In this document: one piece after another, positions 1 through 11,200 of the stretch
Layout of the letters: each line of letters opens with the position of its first letter
How positions within the stretch are numbered: position 1 is the stretch's first letter
Source: Pelagomonas calceolata
Lineage: Eukaryota > Sar > Pelagophyceae > Pelagomonadales > Pelagomonadaceae
Length of the DNA: 64,000 nt
NCBI GenBank assembly: GCA_918797485.1
Contig: CAKKNE010000003.1
Span: 4,774,001-4,838,000, forward strand
Direction: 5' to 3'
Position numbers and translations under genes: made by a program
Notes under the pieces: model-generated
What the model was told of the DNA's origin: nothing
Seen by the model: only the letters and a program-made list of their open reading frames with translations
Database searches by the model: none

Positions 1-2
1 CG

Positions 3-164
3 TCGAACGCGGGGACCTTCAGGACGCTGTGGGCGGAGGGCGGCGCATCGCGCTTCTTTTCCGGCTACCTCTTCCGCACGGGGCGCATGATCCTGGCGGT
101 AGGCATCATGAACGAGTGCAAGCTCCGCCTCTCGCCGCTCCTCTTTCCGCACCACTTCGCGTAG
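3..164 (+). CDS. C-terminal end of a probable mitochondrial carrier family protein (5' end outside window)
   Basis: The frame is open from the window edge to a TAG at 162-164 and gives 53 residues. The run LWAEGGASRFFSGYLFRTGR fits the last matrix-helix block of mitochondrial carriers, in which an E-G pair, an aromatic-Gly step (F-x-G-Y) and an arginine (R-x-x-R) precede the sixth membrane helix. A short hydrophobic stretch (MILAVGIMNE) follows, then a short tail. Carriers exchange metabolites across the inner mitochondrial membrane; the substrate cannot be told from this fragment. The family call rests on one block only. Confidence 0.45.
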   Translation, partial: SNAGTFRTLWAEGGASRFFSGYLFRTGRMILAVGIMNECKLRLSPLLFPHHFA

Positions 165-1243
165 AGCGCCACTACCGGGCGCGGTCGGATGCCCGCGGTA
201 TTAAAGATTAGGAAGCTTCGATTAAGGGGAGCCAGGCGCACTGGGGCTGAGCCTGAGGCCCTCTCGCCAGCCAACACGGTCCCGACACGGCCGGGGAGGG
301 ATGCTGGTTGCCCTAGCTGGGGTGTCGCCCTTGGGAAGCCTGGTGAAGACCCTACTTAAGGAGCGCATCAGTTGCGGACATTGCTCGTGCCCGGGTCTTC
401 AAGTTCTTTCCGTGGTGTAAAAACTAGCACGTGCTCCGTCGCGGGGGGCCGGCTCGGCGAGGGGGGTACCCCGCGCGCGCGGTAGTTTCGGAGGACTCGG
501 AATCAGTACCAATTGTTCACTGTTAGTACACCGTGACCTTTTGAATAATACTATGGAATTAGAAGCTATAATCTTATTGACAGAGAGACACTAGTTACTC
601 GGTTTTGGGGACGCTAGCCTAGTCCCGGGGGGATGGACGCCTAGAGCCAGGCCTCTAAAGGTCCGAATCCAGCGTCACGTCTTCACCGTCGGGTCTGGGA
701 GCAGGGCCTGCCTGGGGGGGCACTGGAGGATTGTAATCGTCTGCCACATGCCCAGGCCGAGTCGTGTCACCGCCACCTGTATGAGTAAAGAGAGGACTAT
801 GAGCTTATTGACACAAGCGTAGGAAACCCGCAGAGGCACATTCCAGGGCGCAACACGCTATTGAACACGGCATTTTGCTTACGCCGCAGCGCTGGCGCCC
901 CCCGTGCCAACCGCAGACAGCTGTCGGCGCCAACCAGCCAGTTTTACGGCGCGCCACGTGGCGTTTTATAGAATTGTTTATAGACCGTCTAGAGGATTAG
1001 CTATAGTCAATTCGGGTTGCGGGGGCGCGCGCCTAGAAGGCTGACGGGGGAGCTATCTCCCGCGAGCGTGTACGTAAGCTATAGACCGTCTAGCTAGCTG
1101 CAGCTAGCCGACCGATTGCGACGACGACGGTTTTTTAGCCCCCCACCCCGCACGAAACGGGGATTGCAAAAAAATACGGGTTTTGCTTTGCAAAAAACCC
1201 GGGCTAGCTGGACCAAACGCGCAGTCAGCTGCAAGCAGGAGAC
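165..1243. other. Intergenic, no gene seen
   Basis: No supported coding frame. A 14-bp direct repeat (TATAGACCGTCTAG) occurs at 979-992 and 1080-1093, the second copy running into a CTAG-rich patch. The last 130 bases before the VPS15 start are C- and A-tract rich and are the likely promoter and leader. Confidence 0.5.
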
Positions 1244-4200
1244 ATGGGCAACGCCGCGCCGCGCGCGGCGGCCGCGACGACGCCGGACGCGCCGGAGCGC
1301 CGGCTGGCCGAGGACCTGCGCCATGCCGTCGTCGTCGCGCGGCTCGGGCGCGGCCGCGTCCTCACGTCCCTGCGGTGCCGCGCGGGGGGCGCGGCGCTCG
1401 TTTTAAAGGTCCACCTCCCGCGCGCGCGCACGAAGGCGCTCGACGCCGCGAGGGACGAGGTCGCAAGGGTCCGGCGGCGGCTCGCGGACCACCCGGCGCT
1501 CGCGCCGGCCGTCGCGTTCTTCGGCAAGGTCGCGCCGCCGCGCGTCACAGGTGCCTTCGACCCGGAACGATCGCGAGCCGTCGTCGGCACGCCATCGCCG
1601 GGGCTCACACTCGCCACGCGCAGGCCGCGCCGAAGGCGGCGGCGGCGGCGTACCTCGCGAGACGGCACTTCTCGGCGTCGCTCGCCGACCGGCTCCAGCG
1701 AAGGCCGTTCCTCGTCGGGGTCGAGCGGCTCTGGCTGATATATCAGCTCCTCGACGCGCTCGCGCACGCCCACGCGCGGGGCGTGGTCCACGGCGACGTG
1801 AGAAGTGAAAACATCATGGTCGCCGAGTGGTGCTTCTGCGTTTTGGTCGACTTCGCCGCCCACAAACCCGCGACGCTGCGCGACGACGGCCCCGCGGTTT
1901 TGGAGCACTTCGCGGCGGGCGACGGCGCGCAGCGCGCGGCGCGCTGCTACGTGGCGCCCGAGCGCCTCGTGCGGGACCTCTCCCCCGAAACCGGCGGGTT
2001 TCTCCGCCCGCCGGCCGACGTCTTCGCCGCCGGCTGCGTCGCCGCGGAGATCCTCAACGGCGGCGCGCCGACGCTGGACGTCGCCGCCGCCCTGGCGCTC
2101 GCGCGCGCGACGGTGGACCGGGCGCGGCCGCCGCCGCCGGCCGTCCTCGCGCTGCGGCCGGCGGCGGCGCGGGCGGCCGTCGCGGCGATGCTCGCGCGCG
2201 ACCCGGACGCGCGCGGCGGCGCGGCGGACCACGCGGCGGCCGTCGCGGTCGTCGCCGCGGGCGCGTGCGGCGCGCCGGCGGACGCGTTCCCCGCCGCCGC
2301 GCGCCTCGGCCGCGCCGCGCTGGCGCGGCCGACGCCCGACGCGCGCGTCGCGCTCGCGTGCCGCGCGTATGGTGGGCTCGCGCGCGCGCTCGGCGGCGCG
2401 TCGGACGCCGACGGCGCCGCGGCGCTCGCGGCGGCCGGCGCCGCGCTCGACGGCGACGGCGCGACGGAGGCTCCGCTCGCGCGGCCCGGCGCGGCGGCGG
2501 CGGCGGCCGCCGCCGCTGATGACGGCGGCGCGCCGGCGGCCGGCGGCGCGCTGCCGCTCGCGGCGCAGCTCGTCTGCGCGGCGCTGCGCCACTGCCGCGC
2601 CCCGGCGGCGCGCCTCGCGGGCCTCGCGCTCCTCGGCCGCCTCGGCCGCCGCCTCGACGACGAGGCGCGGCTCCAGACCCTGCTGCCGCACGCCCTGCGC
2701 GCGCTCGACGACCCGACGCCGGGCGTGCGCGCCGCGGCGTGCCGCGTCGCCGCGGGGCTCTGCCGGCGCGTGGCGACGTGGCCGTCGTCCGACGCGGCGC
2801 TGTTCCCGGCGTACGTCTTCCCCCGCGTCGCGCCGCTCGCGCGCGACGCCGAGCCCGTCGTCGCGGCGGCGTTCGCCGGCGCGTGCGGCGCGCTGCTCGC
2901 GGCGGCGCGGCGCTTCGACGCCGCCGCCGACGGCGGCGACGCGCTCCGGGCGACCGCGGCGCGCTGGGTCGCCGAGCTCGCGACCGGCCGCGCCGGCGCC
3001 GTGCGCGCCGACGCCGTCGCGGCGCTGCGCGACGTGTTCCGGGCGCTCGGCGGCGACGCGGCGGCGCGCGACGCCGTGCTGCCGCACGCGCTCGCGGCGC
3101 TGAACGACGCGACCGCGACCGCGAGGCGCGCCGCGTGCGGCGTCGCGGCGGCGCTCGCCGCGGGCGACGACGTCGCCTCGTCGCTCGTCGCGCCGTGCCT
3201 CCGCCAGGCGCTCGGCGACCCGGCGCCGTCCGCCCGCGCCGCCGCGCGCCGGGCGCTCGCGGCGCTCGGCGACGCGGGCGGCGCCGAGGACGCGCCGCGC
3301 GCGCGCCGCGGGCCGGTGGACGCGACGCGCGGCGGTCCCCGCGTCGGCGGCGTCGCGGCCGCGCCGGTCGCGCCGCCGGGCGCCGCGCGCGCGCTCCTCG
3401 CGCCGGACCAGCGCTTCGCCGGCCTCGCGGTCCGGCCGCCCGCCGGCGCCGGCGCCGGCGACGGCGACGACGGCGACGACGCCGTCCGGCGGCGCCACGG
3501 CGTCGTCGACGGCCGCCGGCCGCGCGGCGGCGCGGCCGGCGCGCGGCCCGCGCGGCCCGGCCGGGGCGACGCGCCGCTCGCGCGCCGCGTCGCCGCGCTC
3601 GGCGTGCCGCCGCTGCCGCCGGCGGGCCTCCGGCCGCTGCGCCAGCCGTCGGACGGCCGCGCGTTCAGCTGGTACGCGGCGCCGCTCGAGGTCGACGAAC
3701 GGACGCGCGACCGGCGCGCGGACTGGCGGCCGCAGCACCCCGGCCGGTGCGTGGCGACGCTCGACGAGCACGCGGCCGCCGTGCGGCGCCTCGCGGTCGG
3801 CCAGGACCAGAGCTTCGTGGCGACGGCGTCCGACGACGGCTCGTGTCGCGTCTGGGCGACGGCGCGGCTGCTGGACGGGGACGCGCCGCCCTCGGCCGCG
3901 CGCTACGACGGCCACGGCGGGCCGGTGCTCGACTGCTGCCACGTCGACAACGCGCGGTGCGTAGTTAGCGGAGGCGCCGACGGCGCCGCGCACGTCTGGT
4001 CCGTGGAGCTCGCCGGCGCCGGGCCGGGGGCGGCGGCGACGCCGCGCGTCCGCGCGCCGCTCCGGCCGCCGCGCGACGAGGGCCCGTGCGCGTGCGTCGC
4101 GCACTTCGGCACGGACGCCGCGTCGTGCGTCGCGTACGCGACGGCGCGCGCGGTCCGGTTCGCGGACCTGCGCGCGCGGCGCGACGAGGCGCTCGCCGCC

Positions 4201-4998
4201 GCGGTCCCGGCCGAGCTCGGGCCGCTGTCGGCCGTCGCGCTGGGGCCCGGTGGCCGCTGGTTCGTCGCGGGCACGGGCGCCGGGCACGTGTGCGCGTGGG
4301 ACGCGCGCAGGCCGGACCTCGTCGCGAGCGCCTGGCGCCACTCCTCGGGCCAACGGGTCCGCCGCCTCGCGACGTGCGCCCGGCTGCCGCCCGCGCCGGC
4401 CGACGAGGCGCGGCCGCTGGCGTTCGTCGCGTGCGGCGACAACGAGGTCGGCGTGTGGGACGTGCGCGAGGGCGGGGCGCCGCTGCGGTGCTTTCGGGCG
4501 CGGCGCGCGCTCGGGGGCGCGGACGCGTCGCCGGAGGCGCGCTGGGCGCTTCCCACCCTGGACCCCGTCCCCCTGCGGCCGCACCCGCGCGCCCGCTGCG
4601 GCGCCGCGGCCACGGTCCCCCGCGGCGGCCCGGCGCCGGGCGTCCGCGCGCTCATGGGCCGCGTCTCGCAGCGCGGCGCCTCGTACCTCGTCACGGGCGG
4701 CGACGACGCGCACGTCCGGTACTGGGACCTGGCGACGCCCGCGAACTCGTACACGGTGTCGGGACCCGCGGCCGGCGCGCCGCGTCCGACGTACGCCGCG
4801 CCGCCCGCCGACGCGACGCTCGTCGTGTGTCGCGACTTCGCCGCGCCGCCGGCCGAGGCGCGCGCCGCCGCGCCCGCGCCGCCGCCGCCGTCGTCGCTGG
4901 CCCACCGCGACGCCGTCCTCGACTTGAAGTCGGTGGACCTGCCGGCCAAGCTCATGCTCTCCGCGTCGCGCGACGGCGTCGTCAAGTGCTGGCGGTGA
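1244..4998 (+). CDS. VPS15: VPS15-like regulatory pseudokinase of class III PI3-kinase (one intron)
   Basis: Regulatory subunit of the VPS34 phosphatidylinositol 3-kinase complex, acting at endosomes and autophagosomes. The start at 1244 reads MGNAAPRA; Met-Gly-Asn is the VPS15 N-myristoylation start. The first exon joins the main frame best by an intron at about 1529-1623 (AAG/GT donor, CAG acceptor, about 95 bp), giving about 1219 aa. Order: degenerate kinase domain (residues about 40-320), with a YLARRHF...LADRLQRRPFL block typical of VPS15, HGDVRSENIMV in place of canonical HRD, and DFAA in place of DFG; HEAT-like alanine-rich helical repeats (about 420-690); a low-complexity linker; and WD40 repeats from about 800 to the end (ASDDGSCRVW, GGADGAAHVW, GDNEVGVWD, GGDDAHVRYWD, SASRDGVVKCW). 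Human VPS15 has the same order at 1358 aa. The intron ends are inferred from frame and homology. Confidence 0.9.
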
Positions 4999-5404
4999 CG
5001 CCGACCTATCTCCCTCCTTCGGAGGAGGATGCATTTCCATAAATGTCCGTTGTGTGCTAGTACTCATGGAGCGTTCGACTGAGCGGTAGGGAGACTCCCT
5101 TAGGCTCACTGGTCGCAGCAGGCCTGGGCCGCTCGATCCCGCGAGACTCGAGCCTGGGAGGTTTGCCTCCGGCGAACTTTAACCGCCGGCTGGGATTCCA
5201 GTTTATTCTCCGCCACCGCCGTCACGGCGTGACGTCGAGGCGTTTGTGGGTTCGGACTGGTCACGGGTCAAGATACCTTTCGGTACCTAAAAAAGATACC
5301 TCATGCGATACTCAGCAGCGGAGCGCCAAGCAGGAACGCTGCGAGCCGCGGGCAACCTTGACCGGGGCACGCAGAAGGCCGCGCAAAAACCCAACGGCGA
5401 GAGC

Positions 5405-7859
5405 ATGGGCAAGACCATCAAGGTGTGCGTTCGGACGCGGCCGACGGCCCAGTTCGCGGCGGGCCACATCGCCATCGACGCGGACCGCAACGCCATCACG
5501 ATCGACAAGGGCCACGAGGCGAGTCCCGACGGCGTCTGCAACAACGCCCAGTCGCGCTTCGACTTCCGGTTCCACCACGTGCTCCACAACGCGAGCCAGG
5601 ACACGGTCTACGAGACGCTCGCGCGCGACGTCGTGCAGGACGTGGTGGACGGCATCAACGGCACGATCATGACGTACGGCCAGACGGGCTCGGGCAAGAC
5701 CTTCACGATGCTCGGCGACATGAACAACTACGTCCACCGCGGCGTCGCGCCGCGGGCCCTCGCGCACGTCTTCGCCGACGTGGCCGCGCGCATCGAGACG
5801 CAGTACACGGTCGTGTGCACGTACATGGAGATCTACAACGAGCGCATCTTCGACCTGCTCAAGGCGCTCGGCGACGAGGACGCGCGGAACGACTACCAGA
5901 TCGTCGAGGAGAAGGGGGGGCGGGGCGTGTTCGTGCGGGGCCTGACGGAGGTCGAGGTCGCGTCCGAGGCCGAGGCGCTCAACCTGCTCTACTCGGGCCA
6001 GCTCGCGCGGACGACGGCGCAGCACAAGCTGAACCGCAACTCGAACCGGTCGCACTCCATCTTCACCGTGACGCTGCGGCAGCAGAGCCGGTCGGGCGTG
6101 AGCGAGAAGGTCGTGACGTCCAAGCTCAATTTGGTGGACCTGGCGGGCTCGGAGCGCCTCAAGAAGACCATGGAGGGCGCCGACGGAACGGCGTACGACG
6201 TCGACGCGACGATGAAGAAGGAGTCCATGTACATCAACCAGAGCCTCACGTACCTGGAGCAGTGCGTCGTCGGCCTCTCGAAGCGCGCCCCGCAGCACGT
6301 CGCCTACCGCCAGACGAAGCTGACGGGCGTCCTGAAGGACTCGCTCGGCGGGAACTGCGCCACGCTGCTCTTCGCGTGCATGTGGGCCGAGTCGGCGCAC
6401 CTCGAGGAGACCGTGTCCACGCTGCGCCTGGCGCAGCGCATGATGCGCGTCCAGAACACGGCCGAGAAGGTCCAGACCACGGACCCCGCGCGCCTCGCAC
6501 GGAAGCAGGAGCGGCTCATCCGCGACCTGCGGCAGGAACTGCTGATGCACGACGCGCTGGCGGACCGCAGCGGCGTCAAGTACGACCCGTACACGCCGGA
6601 GGAGCAGGCCATCATCGCGGCCCAGTGCAGGCGCTACGCGGACGCGGACGAGGCGCGCGCCGCGGACCTGCTCGAGTTCGACAGCGTGCGGCAGATGCGG
6701 GAGATGTGCGCGCAGTTCAAGAAGTTGTTGCGGGACGCCGAGGCCAAGGCCGTGCGCGCGCGGACGGCGATGACGTCGGCGGGCGGCGTGCCGACCGGGC
6801 TCTTCGCGGGCGACGAGGTGGGCATGGGCGAGGACGGCGGCGACGCCGAGGCGGCCGGCGTCGGCGACGCCGAGGCGGGCCGCGGCCTGTCCCTGGGCCG
6901 CGCGCCGGACGCGTCGCGGCCCCTCGTCGTCGTGGACGCGCGGTCGCCCGAGCGCGCGTCGCTCGCCGAGCGGAGCGTCGGCCTCGGCGCCGAGCGGCGC
7001 GGAAAAATAAATCGAACGTTCGCAGCCCCCTCCCATCGGGGCGCCGTGTGCGGCCGGCGCGTCGCTCGTTCGTGTGCGGCCGGCGCGTCGCTCGTTTCTT
7101 CAAAGGCCGCCGCCGCGTTCCGCCCGTCCGAGGAGAAGCCGCGGCCGAGCGCGGTTCCACGCAGGCGCCGAGTCGCCGTCCGTCGACGCGTTCTCGGCCG
7201 AACTCGCGGGGAGCCCCCTGTCCAAAATGGGCGACGGGGACATCGTCAACGACCGCAGCCGCGCGTTCGAGCACTACAAGCGCCAGGCGGGACGCGCGAC
7301 GCACGAGAAGCTCCAGCGCGCCAAGCGCGCGCGGTCCGACGCCAAGTCCCAAATCCGCGACGCCGCGGCGCGCGCGGACGCGGCGAAGCGCGACATCGCG
7401 GACGTCGACGAGAGGCTCGAGGAGACGCGCCGGCGCCGCCGCGAGAAGATCCGGGCGGCGGGGCGCGACGACGACGACGTCGTCGACGACGAGGAGTTCG
7501 TCTTGATGCGCGCGGGCCGCGACGCGAAGCGGGACTACCGGGACGCGCACGGCGCGTGGCTCGCGGCGCGGCGCGACCACGCGGCGGCGGCGCTGGACGT
7601 CGACGCGACGAAGGCCCAACTCGTCGACGACTTCCAGCAGTTCTTCGCGCAGCTGCAGCGGCGCGCCGGCCTGGCGGAGGAGGCGGGCCCCGGCGACAAG
7701 CTCGACGACCAGGAGGCCTTCGACAAGCTCGAGATGGAGCGCGTCGCCGCCCAGGACCCCGACGCGCTCGCGTTCTTCCGGGCGCAGAAGACGCGGCGCG
7801 CGACCGCCACGCAGAATCGGTCGCACCTCCGGCAGCTCCACCGCAACAAGCGGACGTAG
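5405..7859 (+). CDS. KIF9: Kinesin-9 (KIF9/KLP1 type) ciliary motor, with an intron near 7.0-7.16 kb
   Basis: Microtubule motor of the kinesin-9 family, which acts in the central apparatus of motile cilia. The start at 5405 (MGKTIKVCVRTRP) places the motor at the extreme N terminus as in KIF9; an in-frame ATG at 5303 would only add a basic tail. Motor motifs: P-loop GQTGSGKT (about residue 93), switch I NRNSNRSHS, switch II LVDLAGSE, and a long neck that resembles KIF9 (RDLRQELLMHDALADRSGVKYDPY). The frame changes between about 6990 and 7164, where an AT-richer stretch and a 26-bp tandem duplication (7046-7071, 7072-7097) mark an intron. The acceptor is probably the CAG ending at 7164; the donor is not fixed. 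The last exon carries coiled coil and the KIF9 tail block DDEEFVLM, ending at the TAG at 7857-7859. Confidence 0.9.
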
Positions 7860-8218
7860 GCCCTCTTCCCTCCCCCAAACTCCCGTTAGCTATCCTGACC
7901 GTGACTGAGCAAGGAGCTAAGCTCTTACTAGTAGGGCTAAGGCCGGCGGGAGCCTGAGGTTTTTCAACTTTAAAACCTTTTTGAAAACTTGAACCAGACG
8001 GATTCAAGTTCGGTCCAGAATACTAGTGCCAGTGAATATCAGACCGTAATTCCCGCTCTGCCACCGAGCGCCTTCGAGCGGTGAACTCCACGTAGGAGGT
8101 GCTCTACGACGAGTCGTCGCGGCGCGCCTACGACGCCGCGTCCGAGTCCGGGCTCGACTAGATAATAAGTCGACTCGGATAGTGACTCCAGACGAGTCAA
8201 ATATATCTATATGTCTAC
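7860..8218. other. Intergenic between convergent genes
   Basis: Short spacer between the ends of the kinesin gene and the minus-strand S74 gene. It holds a T/A-rich stretch around 7955-7995 with repeated TTTTTGAAAA-like runs, plausible as 3'-end signal. No gene is seen. Confidence 0.4.
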
Positions 8219-11200
8219 TTACTTTTCCACGAGAAGCGCCTCGAGCCGCGCGACGCGCCGTTCGAGGCCGTCGTGCTTCGCCGCGAGCGCCGCGAGCGCC
8301 GCCGCGAGGACGGGCGCGGCGCGGCCGTACGCGACGTGCTTGAAGCCGTCGGCGTCGTCGTAGACGAGCGACGGGAACGCCTCCTCGACGCGCTGGGCCA
8401 CGAAGCCGACGTCGCGGCGCGCGGGGAAGTTCCGCGCCGGGAACTCGTCCCTTTTGTAGGAGAACGCGTACGCGCCGAGGCTCCCGTTGCGGAGCGCGCC
8501 GAGGCACGCGGCGCCATCCAATACCGCCAGGTCGCGCTTGAAGCGCGCGTCGGACGAGTCGATGTACGCGCCGGAGCCCATGACCGTCCCCCCGACCACG
8601 ACCGACCCTCCGACGAAGGCGTCGCTCTTCACGTCCAGCGCGCCGCCCACGTTGACGTTCCGGGGCGCGTGCACGGCCGCGTCCGCGTCCACGTAAAGGC
8701 CGTCCTCGGCCTCGAGCGCGCCGCCGTCGCCCGCGACGACGAGCGCGCGCCGACTCGCGTCGAGGGACCCGACCAGCACGACGTCGGCGGCGACGAACTC
8801 CAGGCCCGCGGCGCCGCCGCCCTCGAACTGCCCGTCGCGGATGACGTGGCCGCGCGCGTCGACGTCGCCCGCGAGCGCGCCGACGGCGAGCCGCGGGATG
8901 GCGACGGCGTGGTCGGCGCCGGCCGCGCACCAGGCCTCCGCGGCAACCAGGGCCCCGTCTTCCCCGAAGACGGCCGCGGCGCCGCGCGCGGGCGCGTCGA
9001 CGTACGTCAGCTCCTCGACGGCGAGCTTCTCGAGCCCCTCGACCGAGCCGCCCTCGATCCTCGCGTTCTTCAGGCGCGCGTTGTTCGCGAAGTCGAGGTC
9101 CCCCACGATGGTCGCGGCGCCGAGACGTTCGACGTGCAGCGTGCGGTCGCGGTAGTACAGCTCGGGCGTCGCGCCGAGCGCGCCGCCCGGCCCGACCAGG
9201 ACCGGGCGCTCGAAGCCCTCCGGGGGATTGCTCTTGGTCCCGGGGGCGTGGTCCAGCCGCAGCACCTGCGCGGCGACCTGGGCCAGGCCCGTCGCGGAGC
9301 CGCCCTCGATGCGCGCGTCCTTGATCGCGTGGCCGCCCATGTGCAGGGGCGCGTCGACCGAGGTCGTGACCATGAGCCGCCTGCGTGCAAATGAGCCAGT
9401 GAGCCGCATGCTGACTCGCGGGCGGACGCACGGCAGTCGACATGTCGCGACGAGGGCGCGCAGCGAACGTCGAGGCGTACGCCCATGCGAAGGCGCCGCC
9501 GCGAAAGTTGACGCCCGCACCGGGAGCCGCCCGACGCGCAGCCGCAGCGACGGCGACTCTTTGGGACCGCCCTTGACCCGGTCGACGGAGATAAAGTCCG
9601 CGTCGGCGTCGAGGAACCCCTTGGGGCCGTAGAAGACGACGCCGCTTTGTTGGGAGTCGCCGGTCCGGCTCGACAGCCGGCCCGCGCGGACGGCGTGCGG
9701 CCCGACGTCCAAGTCGGCCGCCGCGTCGAGCCGCGAAACGCCGACGAACTCCGTCACCGACGACCGCGTCACCGCCGCGCCGGCCGCTGCGACCGCGCCG
9801 GCCGCGTCGCCGCCGATCGCCGCCCAGCGGCGATCGCCGCCCTGGTAGAAGACGCGCGTGCTCCCCGCGGGGACGACGTGGCCGTCGAGCGTCGCCGCGT
9901 CGCCGTCCGAGTTCCGCACGACGAGCTGCCGCGCGTCCGGCCCGCCGTCGCCCTCGACCGACATCGCGTTGCCGCTGCCCCGCCGCCCGTCCTCCAGGAT
10001 CTCGACGTACGACGCGCCGGCCGGGACGGCCACGCGCGCCCCGGCCTTCGCCTCCGTCCGCTGGAGCCTCACCGCGCCGCCGACCGCCAGGTCGCCGCCG
10101 AAGACCGCGCCGCCGGCCGACCGGACGCCGCCCCGGGCGACGAGCGCGCCGGACGCGTCGACGCTGAAGACCGACTGGCCCTTGACGACGCCATCGACGA
10201 GGCGCGCCGCGCCGCGCGCGAACGGCGTCGGCGGAGCCAGCGCCGGCGCCTCGAGCGTCAGCACGCTGCCGCCGAACTGCGCGTGCGTCGCCGAGGCCCG
10301 GAGGGGCGCGCCGCCGGCGGCCCTCGAGGCCGCCTCGACGCCGCCGTCCTCGAGCGCGAGCCCGCCCCTGAGCGTCAAGGCGCCGCTCCGGACCTCGAGG
10401 CCGCCGTCGACGCGGAGCCCGCCGGCGCCCACGTCCACGCCGCCGCCGTGGACGCGGAGCCCGCCCGCCGTGACGCGCACGCCGCCCGCGAGCACGTCGA
10501 GGGCGCCGTCGCCGCGGACCGCGAAGACCTCGTTCGTCCCGCGGAACGCCGCGACGATGGGGCCGTCGCCGTCGCGCCGCTCGAGCCGGAGCGCCGGCGC
10601 GGCGCCGGCGCCGCGCGCCGTCGCGCCGGCCGTCGCGACGAGCGCGTCGGCCGTCGCGACGCCGCCCTCGAGCGTCACGCCGGCCGCGGCGACCGCGCCG
10701 GCGACCGTGAGCGAGCCGAACGACCCCGGCCCCTCGCTCGCGAGGCCGGCCCGGCCGACCGCGACCGGCTGGTCTTTGGCGACGCGCAGCGCGGGCGCGT
10801 CCGCCGGGCCCGCGACCAGGAGGTCGCCCTTTGCGCTCGCGAACGCGGCGCCGCCCGAGAACGTCGCCGGGCCGCGCGCGTCGAGCGCGCCGGCGACGGC
10901 CACGCCGCCGTCGAACGCCGCGGCCCCGGCCGCGCGGATGTGCCCGTCGCCGCGCACGGCGAGCACGTCGCCGCCCCGCCCGCCGGCGCCCACGCGCAGG
11001 TAGTGGAAGTCCGGCGACGCCGCGCGCTTCGCCTCCAGGCCCAAAATCGTGCCCGAGTAGAACGGGCCTTCACTCCGATACAATTGAAGCGTGTCCGCGT
11101 CCTTGTTGTCGTCGCAGGCGTCCCGCCGCCAGCCCGCGCGGCACCGGCACTTTCCCGTCGCCAGGTCGCAGTCGCCGTGGTTCGAGCACGGCGCGTGCTC

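Noticed and set aside
605-685. tRNA-like segment with GGTCCGAATCC (B-box-like) and complementary GACGCT/AGCGTC ends
   Set aside because: The T-stem beyond two pairs does not form and the acceptor spacing is wrong, so no cloverleaf can be drawn.
1225-5109. A 1294-codon open frame on the minus strand
   Set aside because: It is the shadow of VPS15 in very GC-rich DNA; the protein is Arg/Ala-rich with no motifs.
7074-7163. Additional kinesin coding in the frame continuing past 7000
   Set aside because: Homology to the KIF9 tail resumes only in another frame after about 7165, and the stretch contains a tandem duplication, so it is treated as intron.
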